NCBI GenBank assembly: GCA_014904845.1
Contig: MU119351.1
Location: forward strand, 1-64,000
Source of the DNA: Acephala macrosclerotiorum
Taxonomy: Eukaryota; Ascomycota; Leotiomycetes; Helotiales; Mollisiaceae
DNA length: 64,000 bases
Direction: 5' to 3'
Made by a program: the position numbers and the translations under genes. The notes under the pieces are model-generated. The model did no database searches and had not been told where the DNA came from. It worked only from the letters and a program-made list of their open reading frames with translations. This document shows, piece by piece, positions 35,790 through 46,699 of this stretch (positions are counted from its first letter, which is position 1; the number at the start of each line of letters is the position of its first letter).

Positions 35790-37690
35790 TTAATTAAATC
35801 GCAATACAAAGTATAAATCTACAAAATTATATTTTTTAAAATTATTTGTTTTTTTTTTAAACTTTATAAACTTTGATTTTTTTTTTAGAATTTGTAATAC
35901 TATTAAAATATTATTTTTTGATTTGCGTTTTTTTTTTTGAGATTTTTTTTGAGATTTTTTTAATATTACGCTTTTTTTTAATTACAATTAAATTCTTATA
36001 ATTTAAATTTTTAATTATATTAATAATTTTCGATTTAATAAATTTTCGAATTATTATTTTATTGTTTTATTCGAATAAAAACTCGTTTTCGTTAAAAATA
36101 AAAAATCGTTTAATAAAATAAATTTTAATAATATTTATAAACTTAAAAATGCGTAATTTAAAAAGAGTATTTAAAAGACTATTTTTTTATAAGTTTTCGT
36201 TAATTTTTTTTCATAGAGTAATAAAATTATTAATAGTTTTCAATATAATAATAATTTAATATTATTAAATATTAAAATTGTAACGTTTTTTTATTTTTAG
36301 TTTTTTTTTTTATTTAATTTCTTTAATTCAAAGTACTTTAATATGTTTAAAACTTTATTAAATAAATAAAAATTTAATTTCGTTTTTTTTATTTTAATCG
36401 TATATTTTTTTTAATAAAAATACGTTTACGCGCGCGATTATAAAATAATATAAAATGCGATTTTCTAATTATTTTTATTTCGTTTTAATATAATTTTTTT
36501 TTTTTTTTTTCGATAATATATTTTTAATAAACTAAAAAAACTAATATCGTATAATTAGAATTTATATAAAATATAAAAAAAAAGCGAACGAAAATAATAT
36601 TTTTTTCGTAATAAAATCGTTAAAATTCAACGAACTCGTAAATATTAAAATCGTTATTAATAAAAAGTTTAAAGAGATCGTTTATATGTATTTTAATTTG
36701 CGAATTAAATTTTTTTTTAATTTATTTAATATTAATATAAATATCGTTATATTTAAATTCGTTTAAATTGAAATATTAATTAAAAATTAAATAAATAATT
36801 CAATTAAAACAATAAATATAAATAAATTAAATAATAAAAAATAAAAAAACTCGATTATTTATAAAAATATATTTAATTACAATAATTAAAATACGCTTTT
36901 TTTTATTTTATAATATATTTGTATTTTTATTATAAATATTAAAATTTTAAATTTTTTAAAAACATTTAAAAGTATATTTATTTCGTTTATATTATAAATA
37001 TTTTTACGTTTAATAAAAAAATTAACGAATTAAAAATCGATAATCGTAAACCAATATACAATTTTATCGTAAATATTATAATTGTATGATTTTTAATCGA
37101 TCGTTTTAAGAAATAATATTTTTATTTTTAAGTATTTTTAATAGAAAATTTAAAACTAGTTTTTATTTAAAAAATTAATATTATCGTAATTTTTTTCGAA
37201 CGCGTATCGCGTTATTTAAATCGAGAAACGTCAAAGAATAATAACGTGAATTAAAATACGTACGAATTTAATTGATAAAAAATATTCGTTTTTATTTAAT
37301 CGAAAAAAATAATTAATAAATGTAATTTTTTTTAAAAATGTAAAATATTATTATATAATCGCTTTTTATTAAATTGAAAGTTTTTTATAATCGCGATATT
37401 AAATCGTAAACAAATTTATATCGATAAATAAAAAAAAAAGCGCGTACGTATTTTTTTTTCGAATATTTAAATTTATTAAAAACTATTATCGTAAAATTAA
37501 AAATTAAAAATTTAAATATTTTGAATTAATATGATTAATAATAATTAAATTCGAAAAAGAGTATAAAGATTTAATTTTTTGTCACGGGAAGATTTTCGCT
37601 ACGTAAGAATTATTTTTATTTTATTAATAATTAAACGAATTTTATTTTTTAAATTATATCGTCGATTAAATTACTAATTAACTTTTTTTT
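35790..37690. repeat. AT-rich RIP-degraded block (middle)
   Basis: About 1.9 kb with the same character as the left block: no ORF of note, and C and G largely limited to CpG (CGCGCGATT, ATCGCGATA). Inverted similarity between 35733-35767 (TTTACGTGACGAAAATCCCG) and about 37575-37607 (GGGAAGATTTTCGCTACGTAA) hints that the block is the degraded body of a DNA transposon with inverted ends. That boundary assignment is tentative. Confidence 0.75.
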
Positions 37691-38006
37691 GTTTCTTATA
37701 CTTTTTCGTAGAATTGCTAGTAATATTCTTTATAGCTTTCTAATCAAGGAATTATATTCTGCTAAGAAGCTATACTATGCGCGACTTTGACAACATAGTA
37801 AATGAAAAATGTGCGATTGGCTTTCGCGAGACTCACCCCGAGCACGCTGCTTTTACCGAAGCGAAAAGTAATGTTCAGGTGAGCAGGACCAGTCAGCAGC
37901 AAACATTAGGCCGCTAGCAGTGTTCCTCTTGACCCTCTATGAAATAAGAGAGAGAGAGAAAAGAACATATTATATATAACATCTTTATAACCTATACTAG
38001 TCCTAG
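37691..38006. other. Intergenic region
   Basis: Transition from the AT-rich block to normal composition; no gene. An AG-repeat (AGAGAGAGAGAAAAG) lies near 37950. Confidence 0.4.
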
Positions 38007-38208
38007 GGTTCACCACCCAAACGCCCACACCACTCAATCGCTCAACTTGATTTTTGGAGACCCTAACGCCACAACTTTGGAAAAATAACACGATATTCGC
38101 GACAATTAGAGCATTTTTTATATTTTCCGAAGTTTTCAGAATTTTCTGGCGACTTTGAAACATCGATAAAATTTTGGTGGGGTGAGCTGGGCGTTTGGCC
38201 GGTGAACC
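38007..38208. mobile_element. 202-bp MITE with terminal inverted repeats
   Basis: GGTTCACCACCCAAACGCCC at the left end is mirrored at the right end (GGGCGTTTGGCCGGTGAACC), giving a 21-bp terminal inverted repeat with two mismatches. No clear target duplication beyond a possible TA on each side (CTAG before, TTCTA after). The interior is non-coding. A 111-codon minus-strand ORF that spans it is spurious. Confidence 0.68.
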
Positions 38209-38781
38209 TTCTAAGCCTTGACCTTCCTTAAAACTGAGCATAGGTGTTGGTTCAATAATATCACGTGATGTATGCTATTCCCGATTAGGTTAGCTTCACT
38301 TGGGACAGTTATCTGGCTGCTTCGCAGCCAGCTTACTCTCTCTCTCCTTAGACAACAAATCACCCACTTACGCACTTAGCATTCCACGACTTGACGTGAC
38401 GGTGCTACGCGTTCCGGGTGAGCCGACAATAGGTATTCTCCTCAGAAGTGTCCTCGTACCATGACTTTATTCCAGACAGCCTCACAAGTCGCTCAATATT
38501 CAGGAGGAAGCCAGAGAGTTTGCCCCTTCTCTTCTATTACCAAATCATTTGGCACAATTAAACCAGGCTCTACCTTGCTGTCGGGCAAGAAGACCACGGA
38601 GCTAACGCCGTTCGAATGGCCCTCGAGCGCCTATAGCGCTGCGCCCCATTTGCTTGCACCTTCAGCTTCCTCTGGATCTAAGCTGTGATACACTTCTCGA
38701 ATTTTACTCGAACAATACTCTTCTCCGGTGCGAATAGGAGGACAGAACAGTATAGTTGGGGGGGTACCTATCTAATTTACA
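38209..38781. other. Intergenic region with one small ORF
   Basis: A plus-strand ORF of 75 codons (38461-38688) starts with ATG and reads MTLFQTASQVAQYSGG, Ser/Ala/Pro-rich toward its end. It matches nothing I know and is probably chance. The region otherwise separates the MITE from the 3' end of the zinc-finger gene. Confidence 0.35.
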
Positions 38782-40638
38782 CTAAAATTCATCATTCCCT
38801 ACTAGACCGTCGTCCAACTTGAAATTCTTGTGAACATTCCTTAAATGACGTAAAAGATTATCTCTCCTTCCGAACTTTTCATAGCAATTAGGAGCTGTAC
38901 AGCGATAACTCTCCTCACCATACAGTGCTTTGTGCACGCTCTTTTGATGTCGTCTGAGATCTTTAGTCTGACCGGAAGAGAAGTTACAACCTCCCTCGTT
39001 ACATTTGACTGGCTTTTCATGGACGTCTCGAATGTGCTTTCTATTAAATAATGTAAGTAAATAGACTTGAACAGAGTCAGAACGATTGAGAATGTATGGA
39101 TGACACGTACCGTAGGTCGCTAAGTAGACGAAACTCCTTCGCTCGCGAACAATTTTGCCACGGGCATTTAATTTGAGAAGCCTCGCAAATTTGTAGCCCT
39201 TGGCAACGATCTTGTTCAGAGGAGGTGGGAGTGTTAACCGGCTCAGGAATCAAAGATTTGAGGGCAGATGGTCCAGTCTCCTTATTGAAACCATCGATCG
39301 TGGTGGTAGGAGCAAACGTTTGTTCAATGGCAGCGTAGTTCCAAATCTCTTCCCAGTTGCTAGGACCATCTGAAGTCATCAAAAGGTCTTCTGAGGCGTG
39401 TTCCTCTGTTGGAAATAACGTATCAGTCTCAGTCCAGTTTGAGTCGAGCAAATTTAGCTGTGCAGATATACATTGCGGCGTTTCGTTCTGATGGGCGAGA
39501 CCACCCTCAACTTGGACGCTGGAGTTTCCCTCGAGATCTTCCGAGAGCTTTGTGTTTTGCGGAGCGGAGTTCCATTCGGAGGGATCTTCCTCGGATGAGC
39601 TGTCTTCATACCAAAATATAGACCCTGTGTCTGAATCTTCGTGGTAGTATGCCTCCCCAAGCTCATCATACTTCCAATACTCCCTCCCAGCCTCGGGTAT
39701 TGGACTTGAATCCAAGAACTCAGATTTGCTTTCCTTTATCTGGACTTGTTGATACGATCGCCGCTGCCGCTTTCGTCTGGGTCCATCTTCAACATCCGCA
39801 GACAGATATAATCCCGCCACAGTCAAAGCCGAAATTCCAAACTTGAGCCAATTACTACCCCAACCACTGCTTTCTTCTTCATCCGGCTCGAATGGGCACG
39901 GTCGCAACCATGATCCTGTGTTATTCTGGGGTTCAGGACTACATCTTTGCCAGGAAGAGTTTGCGGCGGCACTTCTACTCTGCTCTCCACCCCATTCCTC
40001 CAGCTCTACCTTGTCACCGAGGAACAATTCCAGATCCTGCTCTATTTGTAGCTTGGTAGTGTCAGTCGAAGCCGATGATTCCGCAGCTCTGCTTCCATTT
40101 GCCCACCACCCATCTTCCAAATTAGTGGAAACATTCTGATCAAGCATAGCGGGATTGATGTATTGAGGCAAAACTGGCTCAGAAATTCTGAACAGCGATT
40201 GCCGTAGCTCTGGGTCATGACCAGAAAGGGCATCGGCATGTATCGTTGGTGGTGGTAGCTGTACTGAGCTCTCCGAGTTTTCAGGATCCTCATAAAGAAT
40301 GTCATCCTGGACATCAAGCCCATATGGATACAACCGAGGAGGTGAAATATTAATGTGAGGAGTTTGGCTGGTGGTATAAGCTGATGGAGTAGTTGTAACT
40401 GCGACGCGTGTTGCGCGTTGAGCACTGTTGTATTCCAATGATCTGTAAATGTGAGAATGTCGAACATGGAACAAAAACCTCAAGGATAGGTGACTCACGA
40501 AAATTTAGTCGCATTGACGAGATAAGGTACCAACTCTGTTTGAACTACACAGCTTGAATTGATCATCGCAAAACACGGGCAAACGCAAGCAAGCACTGCA
40601 AGACCACACATTGAAAATACAACATTGAAAAGAGCCAT
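38782..40638 (-). CDS. C2H2 zinc-finger protein with three C-terminal fingers
   Basis: On the minus strand exons 40638-40499, 40442-39111 and 39040-38782 join with GTGAGT/ACAG and GTACGT/ATAG introns to exactly 576 residues. Three C2H2 fingers close the protein: C473, C478, H493, H498; C504, C509, H522, H527 (CNEGGCNFSSGQTKDLRRH); and C538, C543, H556, H561 (CTAPNCYEKFGRRDNLLRH). The first finger is split by intron 2, which confirms the splicing. Linkers differ from the TGEKP type. The long middle is acidic and Ser/Glu/Trp-rich, as in an activation region, with a basic RRKRQRR nuclear-localisation candidate. Exon 1 is unusual: a hydrophobic, Cys-rich start (MALFNVVFSMCGLAVLACVC) like a signal or anchor, and a second hydrophobic stretch (WLKFGISALTVAGLYL) lies near residue 240-258. 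A DNA-binding regulator is the likely role; membrane tethering is only an inference. Confidence 0.85.
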
Positions 40639-42323
40639 TGTAGAGAGTCGCATTCACGTCACTGATAAATTTGAGATGTTGTAAAATGGCCGTGTATGTT
40701 ATAAAGAGCAATGAGGTGAAAAAGTTGCAAGGCTGGGAAAAGACCTTGAGAGTGAGAGAGGCCCCCCCCGGATATCCCTGACACTGCCCGAATCCAACTT
40801 AAACGAGTGGCTTTATGCCTGAGGCTCAAAATAAAGCTGAGCCTCAGAACTCTTCAGCCACAGTATGGCTGTAGAGTTTCAAGACACTAGCGATTCACTC
40901 GCAGCGGTTACGTCAATTACCTTGAACCGAGACCCCCGTCGGGCCGACGATTCCCGCTGCCAAGATAAGGGAGAGAGCAAATAAGGTGATGGTATTCGGG
41001 GGCGTGTGCTCTTGATTAGCTACGAGTGCTTACCCTGCCTGGCTGTAAATGCTTTGAGCCACTTTCCCGCGGCGCGCCAGGCCGCTCCCTCCCCACCCTC
41101 AGAAGAGAGCTAGAGCAGCGCTGCTCACCCCCGCTCACCCCGGCGCCCGACTGGCGGGCGCCAGGGTGAGCGGGGTGGGGAGGGCGCACAAATCTGAACT
41201 CTTGGCTAACAGCGAAAAGCAGCTGGCCCGACTTTTCCACACGTGATCCTCCGAAACAGCTCTTATTCGTCAGAAAAAACAACAGTAACGTGACCGTCTG
41301 AGGCCCGCGCGACCCCTATTGAAAAAAAAATCGACCCTCTCGAACTTCGATTAAAATCATTCCGGAGTATGTAGAATGAGCTGATTTTATAGTAGACGTG
41401 TGTTTTAAGACCTCAGATGCTCGCGTTAGCGGGAAGAATATGCCGTAGCTGTCGTCGTTATCGAGCATTGGCAGTTTTTTCTTCCGTAATCGGGATGAGC
41501 AGCACCTGGTGGCGCCTTCCATGGCTGGGCAAGTGTCAGCCCACGGCCACGGCCTCGAATGAATGAGTGATTGAAGCCACGACGCCCTTGACGCTTGCAT
41601 TCAGCCCCGCGGGTTCTTTCTTGCTCAACAAACTCTCCTCATGTGTCTCTGTCGTGAACCTGTTTCATCAGGTGTGCGGCGAGGTGCAGCCTTGTCTTCG
41701 TGTCACCCAAGTGGGGGGTCATGCGCCTCCACAAAAGGCACCTCAACATGAGTCCTAGAAGACTTCAATGAATGAGAAAGTTTTGCTCCTCTCCTACATC
41801 GGAACGCCTCACTTTCTCACCAAAAGGAAAGCAATCTGTAGCCAATGGCTTCTCACTCGATTGCGCACGCGTTTCGTCCGACAACTACATATATAAGAAG
41901 GTGCCACCGTCCACTGTGAAGCACTGCAGCTATTCTACCCTGCTTACGAGCCTATGGACGCGGGTCTGTGTATTACAGGGCATCTCGCACCCAAACAAAA
42001 TTATCAAGTTCTTAAAAGCAATAATGCAAATTAAGTAAAGGGCGATTCATCTAATTTGATTACGATATACCATAACTTGGGAATAATAAATGTCTTGGTG
42101 GCTGTAAACTTTTGAAGTGATAGTCAAGACTCTTGGATTTTGAGCCCTGAAGCGGGTTTGGCGAGGCTCGGAAGATGCTCTGTAATGCACAGACCCGTGT
42201 CCTTAGGCTCGTTACGTTTCTACGATGGCATCATTGTATGCTTTCTTGACTTCGTATCATTGCACTAGACCAGCGCCATCTGTGAGCCCCCACTAGCAAC
42301 AGTCAGGCTTTCGATGGACCGGC
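40639..42323. other. Intergenic region, about 1.7 kb
   Basis: No supported gene. The first 100 bases are the presumed promoter of the minus-strand zinc-finger gene. ORFs of 60-95 codons look random. A GC-rich hairpin at 41129-41175 is listed separately. Composition becomes slightly AT-rich toward the HET pseudogene. Confidence 0.45.
41129..41175. repeat. GC-rich inverted repeat, 21-bp arms
   Basis: CCCCGCTCACCCCGGCGCCC on the left is mirrored by GGGCGCCAGGGTGAGCGGGG on the right, with a five-base loop and one mismatch. CTCCCCACCC before and GGTGGGGAGGG after may extend the stem. It could form a very stable hairpin. Its role is unknown. Confidence 0.75.
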
Positions 42324-43725
42324 ATGATGTTAAGCCTGCAGCACCACAATACCTTTATTTCGTGTGATATATGCTGAAGATGCCCCATACACAAACCCCC
42401 AGATCCAAATTCAATCGCCTCTTGTTTTTGGCTCCCTGATCTGGTTGAAAAGGCCAAGTGGTGCGATAGCTGCTCCCTTTTACTGGAGGGCATCGGAAGT
42501 TTCATTGAAATAAGGGATGACTATATTGATAATGTCGACCTAGGTTCCAATAAACGAATTGAAGCAATTGCGGTATCAGTGTCGGACGTAACGATTCTAT
42601 TACATGCTCGTGAAGGTTCGTCATCTACTTATGTTCCATAATGATTCCTAGTGGAATTATCAAAAGTTATACGAAAATAAATACTCAAGGAATCCGGAAT
42701 CCTTGGAATCTTTCCTCTTCTAGAATTCCTTCCTTACTACATCGTTGAAGGCTACCTTGGAGCTAGTTTTAGAGTAGATAAAAGACTATACCGAGCATGA
42801 GAGATACAAGATAACAGCTTGTCAGCAATTACCTAGAAGAATTATAGACGTTAGCCGCGATCCTTCCGAGAAGATTGTTCTCCGAGAGCCAGTCAACTAA
42901 GAAAGCCGGTACTTGTGTCTTAGTTACAACTAGGGAGGTGCTGATTTCATCAAGACGACAACAGAAACCCTCGACGCTTATAAGAAGGAGATCCCGTGGG
43001 TGATGCTACCGAGAACTTTTCAAGATGCCATTTAGGTCGGTGGTGGTTTGGGAGTCAAATACATCTAGATCGATGCCTTATATATTATTCAAGATGACCA
43101 CCAGGACTAGGAGAGAGAGGCCGCCGAAATGGCCACTATCTACTATAACTCATTCCTAACAATTACTACTGCCGCTAAGGAATCCCCAATAGCTAGATTA
43201 TTCTCTACCAATTCGTTACTCACGCTTAATTCCGCCATCGTCTAGCTTATTCATCATTTTCCAAACTCGCCCATTCATAATAATCCCAAACAATTTCCTC
43301 TATTAACCCGAGCGTGGACTTACCAAGAGCGGATGCTAGCCCCACGAGTCCTGCATTTCGGACGAGAAGAAGTCCGCTAGGAGTGCAATGAAAGACTTCG
43401 TTGCGAATATGGTTCCAGAGAAAATTACTTCCTAAATAAGGTCTCTAAGTCTGACTTCTTTCATACTATAAGTAGGTCGATCAGCAACGATATTCGAAGC
43501 CCATAATATATGTGGCGTCAGATTGTACTGGCATACTCCCTATTGCCTCTGACAGTTTCATCCGATAAAGTACCTACACTTTCTGGTTTGGCTAAGAAAA
43601 TGCGCTATTCTACAAATCAGTCTTACCTTGCTGGCCTCTAGAAGGAGACCCTTTCCCTCCATCTGTTGTGGTATAACGGTACTTATAATACCTTTACGCT
43701 GACACGTGAAGCGGAGGCAACTTGA
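42324..43725 (+). pseudogene. HET-domain gene inactivated by RIP-type nonsense mutations
   Basis: Two co-linear readings recover a HET protein. The first (42324-42641) has an N-terminal Cys motif (SCDIC-stop-RCPIHKPP, then WCDSCSLLLEGIGSF). The second (42721-43725) runs in one frame: IKDYTEHERY, RIIDVSRDPSEKIVLREPVN, GGADFIKTTTETLDAYKKE, IPWVMLPRTFQDAI, LGVKYI-stop-IDALYIIQDD, REAAEMATIYYNSFLTI, LLTRAWTYQERMLAPRVLHF, EECN-like CNERLRC and SDKVPTLSGLAKKM. In the second frame, in-frame stops fall at 42775, 42898, 42931, 43033, 43066, 43108, 43243, 43378, 43504 and 43639, ending at 43723, with no indel. Several sit where the family has Trp (TGG to TAG) or Gln (CAG/CAA to TAG/TAA), the signature of G-to-A and C-to-T change. 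The part linking the two readings is unclear (intron or frameshift). It cannot be translated as a HET protein. Confidence 0.9.
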
Positions 43726-43919
43726 ATGCGCAGCCGCTGCCATATCACCGCCAAACACCATAGCATTCCTTTCGGTACACACGTCCATTTAAAAGTATAG
43801 AGGCAGTGCAACTCCAAATCTGGACTCGCCCTTTTCATGAAACATTCATGTCCAATTGACTGGCAAATCTCAGAATTCGTAGACAATGGGTCACGTGATG
43901 GCGAGGACCCTAAATTAAC

Positions 43920-44207
43920 TGTTGCAAATTAGGAGCCTAAGGCCCCTGGAACTTACTTGTATAGGGGGCTAGTGTACTATAGGTGCCCTGTAGAGCTGAA
44001 ACTTATAGGGATCAAGGCCCTGTACAGCTGGAACATCAGAGTTACCGATACAGCTGAAGGCTCAGCTGTATAGGGGTTTAGTGCACGTGGTTCAGGGGGT
44101 TCAGGGCCTATAAATACAGGCTACTTACCACTGTAGAACAGTAGTCAATTCAGTCTTTCTTACCCTGATTATATGTTGGACGTGATCCCACAGCCTATAT
44201 TCCAACA
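43920..44207. mobile_element. Solo LTR, 288 bp, with 5-bp target duplication
   Basis: The segment begins TGTTGCAAATTAGG and ends TATATTCCAACA, so it has the TG...CA ends and a 5-bp inverted terminus TGTTG/CAACA. The direct repeat TTAAC flanks it at 43915-43919 and 44208-44212. A TATAAATA box lies at about 44109, and a pyrimidine-rich stretch follows, as in LTR promoters. No internal retrotransposon sequence is attached on either side, so this is a solo LTR left by recombination between two LTRs. It is not noticeably RIP-mutated. The interior has imperfect repeats of an AGCTGWA/CAGCTG type motif. The family is unknown. Confidence 0.88.
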
Positions 44208-45087
44208 TTAACTCCAACAGCTCTAGCGCAAGAGCCGAAGTGAACACTCAAAAGGCGAAGAAGAGGGTGAGAGGAGCCAAAACTTGCCTCCAGATGTTTC
44301 CGAGCATAGTGGCCCGTTTTGGTAGAAGCAAAGGAAGCATACGGCGTCTGAGAAGCGACTTTGACCACCTCTAATGCCGGAGCCGGGATTCTGTGTGGTT
44401 TGTATCCTAAGCATTAGTCTAAGAGGATAGACTACGAGCCTTGCAGATTTTTCGATTAGATCTTTGCACCATTCTCTCCAACCTGTCTCTTAGGTGAGAT
44501 CATCTGAGTAACCAATGAGAAGAGTTGGGGTTGCACTACCTCCAATAATTTTGTGCTGTGATTCGGGATTACAACAATGAAAAGCAGAGTGTTAAAAGCA
44601 GATTGGATGGTCAAGATGAACAGCAGGGAAAGCGCGCGAGAGAATTACAGCAGAGACTAGAATAAGGATTTCCATCTCCACCTCTATAACATTGACACAT
44701 AACACCAGGATAGTTAGCCGGGGAGCCCATCCTGATACCAGGGGCCCATCACGGCCCCCCTGAACCCCGTTCTGGCTCCCCCGAATCCTTCTCGCCAGGA
44801 GTTGACGCTCTCGACAGCCGCGCGACCGGAGATTAGCACACTCAGGCAAGACGGGTTAGTAGAGGTGAGGCGATGGAGTGCGCACTAGAAGGCTGGTGAG
44901 GACGGGTGAGGATGGTTAGGTTGAGGTGAAGCGAGGGTGAGTAGAGCGGCGATATGTCACGTGCGCGGTGGCTTGGCGCACCCGCAATGTGAGGTGAGGA
45001 TTGGCGCGATACAACAAAAAGTATACCTTTGTTCGCAAAACCATACAAGGTTCACGTATCGACGAAAGTGAAAGTAAATCTATCAGT
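44208..45087. other. Intergenic region
   Basis: No gene supported. Short ORFs on the minus strand are Ser/Pro/Arg-rich and random. The 150 bases before the next gene contain many GGTGAGG/GGGTGAGT motifs (44865-44945), similar to those near 35150. Confidence 0.45.
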
Positions 45088-45285
45088 ATGTGTCGCTTTC
45101 ACTACGTAAGATTACATTGGAGCTGCGGCCACGAGACACATCGGATTCTTCCCTGTTCACATCAAACAGGGTCCTCAACTCTCAACTGCCCGCATCCGCA
45201 TCTGGAGCAGGACTCTAGGACATCCAAGTACAAGTGTTCTCGATGTCATGCCAAAAGCATGCCATGCCGATGCATGATACAGTAA
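45088..45285 (+). CDS. Small cysteine-rich CGH-motif protein, copy 2
   Basis: A 65-residue protein, MCRFHYVRLHWSCGHE at the start and CMIQ at the end. It shares the family pattern with two length changes: Cys2, x10, CGH, x7, C, x10, CP, x15 to CSRC. It also carries extra His residues (CSHQ, CPHPH). The start is set by the shared MC dipeptide although the frame is open for 29 codons upstream with no ATG. There is no signal peptide. The conserved spacing of all Cys and the CGH triad among three otherwise dissimilar sequences is strong evidence for a real, metal-binding protein. Copy 3 follows 300 bp downstream on the same strand, suggesting an old tandem duplication. Function unknown. Confidence 0.74.
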   Translation: MCRFHYVRLHWSCGHETHRILPCSHQTGSSTLNCPHPHLEQDSRTSKYKCSRCHAKSMPCRCMIQ

Positions 45286-45587
45286 GAAGTGTTCTCACTA
45301 GCTGTCGCTTGATAGAACAGAGCAAGAAAATAGAAACAATTACACCGAAACAAAACTGAATATTGTCGCATTTAAAATTGTGAACCAATTACAGAACAGA
45401 CAAGCAGAACAATTGAATTGTCTGTCCTTGCAAGAGAACAGAATTCCCTAAAAACTATGACCTCCCGCACCTTACTCCGTCCTCCCTTTCCAAACTCAAC
45501 CCCAACAACCTCCCCAAAACTCACCCCAAGCAACCGCACTCACACCAACAACCTCAACCAGACAAGACAAGCAACATCATCCCCAAG

Positions 45588-45764
45588 ATGTGTCACTTCC
45601 GAATCATCACCCACCGCTGCGGCCACACCCGCAAAAAAGTCCGTCGTTGCCGCCATCGAGGAGGACAGTCATCTCGCTTCTGTCCTCGTCGTGCCAATGT
45701 CGAGGTGACGTCGAACTTACGATGTTCGAGATGCCGTGCTCAGAGACGGTGTGTGGTGCAGTAG
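45588..45764 (+). CDS. Small cysteine-rich CGH-motif protein, copy 3
   Basis: A 58-residue, strongly Arg-rich protein (MCHFRIITHRCGHTRKKV at the start, QRRCVVQ at the end). It matches the family exactly: Cys2, x8, CGH, x7, C, x10, CP, x13, CSRC. The start context CCCCAAGATG resembles copy 1 (CATCAAGATG). Two other open frames overlap it on the same strand (a 96-codon Thr/Ser/Pro-rich one and a 62-codon one), but only this frame preserves the family motif. The high Arg content would suit nucleic-acid binding. It is easily missed because it is below 60 residues. Function unknown. Confidence 0.72.
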   Translation: MCHFRIITHRCGHTRKKVRRCRHRGGQSSRFCPRRANVEVTSNLRCSRCRAQRRCVVQ

Positions 45765-46699
45765 GGCGTGACAACTAAAATGATATGGATGATGGGCAAG
45801 GAGATAAGAAGTGAATGGGTGAACGATGGATTAGAGGCAGGGGACGGACGGATCGAGGGTAAGAATGGCCCGAGATAGATATCAGTGATTGCTGGGAGAA
45901 ACAGCTAGAGATTCCGGGTATTCATGCGCCTGGCATTGCCCGAGGTGGAAAAAGGATAGATAGAAGATAAGCAGTGAATGAAAGGTCATTGCAGAATAAT
46001 CGTGCCAATTGAGAGTTTTGAAATGTGATATGTATGACTGAATGCTTGACAAATATTGGCTCCCTCGGGCAGAAATATAATGTGTGAATTCTTCTTTTAA
46101 ACCCCTTTCCCCTCTCCCCTCTCCTCTCTCCCATCCTTCCAGCTCGGAGTAAAGGAATTGGTCTGAAGCACTGATGTGATGGCATCATAGTGCCCTAGCT
46201 GAACATGGTCTAGCGGCTTCTCGAGACTTGAAGCTTGGCCGGCAATCCATCACCATAATCTCCCGTTCTTGATGTTATCATTACCAAAAAAAAATAAAAA
46301 ATAAAAAAAATAAAAATAAAAATTCACCATTGCGGCCGTTATACTCACAGCTCTCGCTCTTCGCTCTGAGAACCTCACGCCTAACTTTTAACACCTGACG
46401 CTCCACCTTCCGAGTAAGTCACCAAGTATACAAGTCAGCCAGTTATGCGCAAACAACCAGAACAATGCAGATGATCCAACTGTTCCGATAACCATCGTGT
46501 TCCTGTTTAGACTGGGAAAAGTGCGGGCTCACGACAGACCCGATGTTTGAAACAGCGCTTTGCAGCCCCATTGCGAATGCAGCTCCTGTAGCGCCTGAAA
46601 GGTATCCTGCTCGCCAGGACCAGTATGGAGGATAGAAGGAGGTAGAGAATAAATTGGTGAAGATGCAAGCGATGTATTTGGCTTTCGAGCTAGGAGCAT
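45765..46699. other. Intergenic region
   Basis: No gene supported. An A-rich run (about 46288-46325, A and T only with AAAAAATAAAAAA units) is a simple repeat. Short ORFs here are random or mirror the fragment on the other strand. Confidence 0.45.

Noticed and set aside
37906..38241. 111-codon minus-strand ORF
   Set aside because: It spans the whole 202-bp MITE and both of its inverted ends; not protein-like.
39409..40139. Plus-strand ORFs of 65-98 codons opposite the zinc-finger gene
   Set aside because: Shadow frames of the minus-strand coding exon, which is confirmed by three complete fingers across a spliced junction.
45418..45708. 96-codon Thr/Ser/Pro-rich ORF overlapping cysteine-rich copy 3
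   Set aside because: Only the other frame starting at 45588 preserves the family spacing shared with copies 1 and 2; this one is low-complexity.
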